In this document: in pieces, positions 42,223 through 44,150 of the stretch
Position numbering within the stretch: the first letter of the stretch is position 1
How the letters are laid out: each line of letters begins with the position of its first letter
Source of the DNA: Candidatus Stoquefichus sp.
Lineage (GTDB): Bacteria; Bacillota_I; Bacilli_A; Erysipelotrichales; Coprobacillaceae
Direction of reading: 5' to 3'
NCBI GenBank assembly: GCA_021768625.1
Contig: JAETUM010000022.1
Coordinates: forward strand, 1 to 44,150
Length of the DNA: 44,150 bases
Position numbers and translations under genes: made by a program
The notes under the pieces: model-generated
Told to the model about the DNA's origin: nothing
Databases searched by the model: none
Seen by the model: only the letters and a program-made list of their open reading frames with translations

Positions 42223-42226
42223 ATTT

Positions 42227-43438
42227 ATGAAAAACAAAAAATTATTTATCTCTTTATTCTCATGTGTTTTAACTTTATCATCAGGATTTATTGCTTCTAC
42301 AACTGTTGGAGCAGGAACAAATGATTTAACTATTTCTACTTTAAGTGGAGAAATGGTTGATGGAGATGACTTGTTCAGTGATGACAATATTTGCATAGTT
42401 GATATTATTGAAGAAGAGGATACACCTTTAAGTGTTATTGGTGATAATAATTCTAAAAGTAGGAATTTGAGTACGAAAGAACTTGATCAAATACAAGAAA
42501 GTTTAATGGATTCAATTAATGCAACTAGAAAAGTACAAGCAGCAAACAAAACAGTTACTGAATTATCAACATTAGAAAAAACAGGTACTGTTCGTGCTAA
42601 TGAAATTACAAAAAAATGGTCCCATACAAGACCAAATGGACAATCTTGGGTAACTGTATTAACAAGTTATGGTATTAGTAAAAATAATTTAAAAGCTGGA
42701 GAAAACTTAGCAAAAATTTCTATGTCAGCAAAATCAACTTATTCATCTGAACAACTAGAAAAATTATCTAAGATTATTCATCAAAGCTTAATGGATAGTC
42801 CAACACATAGACAAGTTATTTTAAATCAAAGTTATAAAAAAGCTGGTATTGGAATATATTCAGAAGTTAAAAATGATAAATTAACAATTTATATTACAGA
42901 ACACTTTAAAAATGATAATGCAGAACAAAAAGTTGCAAGTAAAGTTAATGTATCTCAATTAACATATTCAAAAATAAATAATAAAGTTTATACAGGAAAA
43001 CAAATCAAACCAAGTCTAACTGTTAAATATAAAGGGAAAACTTTGAAAAAAGGAACAGATTATACATTGTCTTATGGAACAAATAAGGCAACAGGAAAAG
43101 CAACAGTCAAGATTTCAGGAAAAGGAAATTATACAGGAAGTGTTACAAAGACATTCTATATTGTTCCAAAAAAAGTATCTACACCAACACTAAAGGCTGG
43201 TAAGAAATCTATAACAGTAAAATATAAAAAAGTGACAGGAGCAAGTGGATATCAAATTGCTTATCAAAAGAGTGGAAGCAAGAGTTGGACATATACAACA
43301 GTATCAAGTGCATCAAAGACACTGACAAAACTAACAAGCAAAAAGAATTATAAAGTGAAAGTAAGAGCATATAAGACAGTAAGTGGTAAAAAGTACTATG
43401 GAACATATAGTGCTACAAAGACTGTGAAAGTAAAATAG
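42227..43438 (+). CDS. Secreted CAP-domain protein with YDG-like and FnIII modules
   Basis: The 403-residue protein has a signal peptide (residues about 1-28, ending near STTVGA). A CAP/SCP domain covers about 85-225: an N-terminal LMDSINATRK, WSHTRPNGQSW, AGENLAK and SPTHRQVILN (family motifs, with the His in WSHTRP). The C-terminal part is a YDG-like repeat (about 243-308) and an FnIII-like domain (about 312-403), nearly the same as the end of the protease. CAP proteins of bacteria occur at the envelope; activity is unclear. ATG uses AAAGGAG, which lies in the riboswitch hairpin. Confidence 0.9.
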   Translation: MKNKKLFISLFSCVLTLSSGFIASTTVGAGTNDLTISTLSGEMVDGDDLFSDDNICIVDIIEEEDTPLSVIGDNNSKSRNLSTKELDQIQESLMDSINATRKVQAANKTVTELSTLEKTGTVRANEITKKWSHTRPNGQSWVTVLTSYGISKNNLKAGENLAKISMSAKSTYSSEQLEKLSKIIHQSLMDSPTHRQVILNQSYKKAGIGIYSEVKNDKLTIYITEHFKNDNAEQKVASKVNVSQLTYSKINNKVYTGKQIKPSLTVKYKGKTLKKGTDYTLSYGTNKATGKATVKISGKGNYTGSVTKTFYIVPKKVSTPTLKAGKKSITVKYKKVTGASGYQIAYQKSGSKSWTYTTVSSASKTLTKLTSKKNYKVKVRAYKTVSGKKYYGTYSATKTVKVK

Positions 43439-43896
43439 ATATTAAAAAATATGTTTGATCACTTTGTCGTATTTCGATTTCAGTGAATGAATTATACATG
43501 TATATAGAAAATAGTCATATCAATCACCTTTTAACAAAAAGGTGATTGTAGTGACTAAGATGATATTTACATATAAGAATTGATAAGAAGTATTAAGAAG
43601 ACTATATAGGTATGCATATAGTGTTCAATTTTATAAAATGTTTTACAAGATTAGAAGAGAGATTAATTTTTTGTTATATTTTCTTAATGATTACGATTTT
43701 ATTTATTGATGGATTATGAGTCTATTCAATAAAAATAAGTTTTATGTTTATATTACTATATAATACACTTTCCTTTTGGATTAACAAAATGAGATGAATG
43801 TGTTATTTTTCAAATATGAAGAATTACACTATTATAACTATAAATATATAAGATGTTATTATTTTATAGTGTTACAAAAAGAAAGGGGATATAAAT
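43439..43896. other. Intergenic region with hairpins, no gene seen
   Basis: A perfect 12-bp stem CAATCACCTTTT (43521-43532)/AAAAGGTGATTG (43537-43548) may be a terminator for the CAP gene, though no T tract follows. The rest is very AT-rich, with no ORF preceded by a ribosome site and no riboswitch like those at 35066 and 42003. Near the end, ACACTAT (43826-43832) and ATAGTGT (43866-43872) form a dyad just before the next gene. Confidence 0.5.
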
Positions 43897-44150
43897 ATGA
43901 AAAGATTTAAGAAAGTATTGATGTGTTTTTTAACTTTATCAATGGTATTCAGTTTTTATATTATGGATACCAATGCAGTGGAAGAAAATGTTATTTCTTT
44001 CCCTGTAGAGTTCTTTGATGTTGATGCAGACGGGTTGTTTTTTGAATATTTTCTAGGAGATGGAATGGACACATTCGGATTCAAGAATTCCGATAATGTC
44101 GGTCCAACATTAGGATTGGTATCTCCACAATTAGGTGATGATGGCAATCC
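43897..44150 (+). CDS. Secreted protein, N-terminal part (runs off the window)
   Basis: Only the first 84 residues are inside the window. A signal peptide (KRFKKVLMCFLTLSMVFSF, about 2-20) is followed by FPVEFFDVDADGLFFEYFLG (about 33-52), the start of a fibro-slime-like or related domain found at the N-terminus of large Bacillota surface proteins. AAAGGGG is 8 nt before ATG. The C-terminal part and any anchor are unseen. There is no c-di-GMP aptamer in front of it. Confidence 0.7.
   Translation, partial: MKRFKKVLMCFLTLSMVFSFYIMDTNAVEENVISFPVEFFDVDADGLFFEYFLGDGMDTFGFKNSDNVGPTLGLVSPQLGDDGN

Noticed and set aside
1-44150. CRISPR arrays, tRNA or rRNA genes, insertion sequences and prophage genes
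   Set aside because: I found no regularly spaced repeats, no tRNA cloverleaf with a T-loop GTTCRA core, and no transposase, integrase or phage structural genes.

Overview
The window reads as a chromosomal segment of a low-GC, AT-rich Gram-positive bacterium. Strong AGGAGG-type ribosome sites, SecA-PrfB and FtsE-FtsX neighbourhoods, comFA-comFC, and a RapZ-WhiA block all point to Bacillota. The gene mix fits an anaerobic gut Erysipelotrichia/Coprobacillaceae-like organism: V-type rather than F-type ATPase genes, agr-like signalling, and large secreted proteins with Ig-like, YDG-like and FnIII modules. The taxon is inference; no rRNA gene is present. Almost every gene is on the + strand. Many promoters show a TGnTATAAT-like extended -10.

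Layout. 1-950: a possible leftward attenuator or terminator, then a structured leader and a DUF2798-like membrane protein. 1032-9799: a complete nine-gene V-type ATPase operon in the order G-C-I-K-F-E-A-B-D. 9887-14430: a small membrane protein, asnB on the minus strand, the competence pair comFA-comFC and a cold shock protein. 14691-21343: secA-prfB-yitT, then ftsE-ftsX. 21384-25620: an agr-like quorum-sensing locus (agrB, LytTR regulator, GHKL kinase). It ends in a short agrD-like pheromone gene that is easy to miss, followed by four small membrane or exported proteins of unknown role. 25698-34980: housekeeping genes (P-loop kinase-like protein, pgsA, gpmI, a lipoprotein thioredoxin, HAD phosphatases, a hisC-like aminotransferase, an esterase behind a MerR-type promoter, trxB). 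34981-44150: rapZ-whiA and an XRE regulator, flanked by secreted-protein genes.

Regulation. Two paralogous c-di-GMP-I (GEMM-I) riboswitches precede a secreted papain-like protease and a secreted CAP-domain protein. Each aptamer is followed by two tandem terminator hairpins, and each hairpin begins with the same GGCT(C) seed, complementary to the conserved AGCC of the aptamer. I read this as a double-checkpoint OFF switch: c-di-GMP bound, export of protease and CAP protein off. In the second copy the distal hairpin also buries the ribosome-binding site. In the first copy that site instead serves a 15-codon ORF that looks like the remnant of an earlier gene start. The two proteins share a nearly identical C-terminal module, so leader and tail have both been copied.

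The strongest candidates for undescribed biology are the agr variant with its pheromone gene at the end and its downstream small proteins, and the paired riboswitch/tandem-terminator cassette inserted beside rapZ-whiA. Also worth attention are the 19-bp-spacer MerR-type promoter, the structured DUF2798 leader, the frameshift-free prfB, the N-terminally extended SecA, and the proteolipid subunit with an extra N-terminal hairpin.
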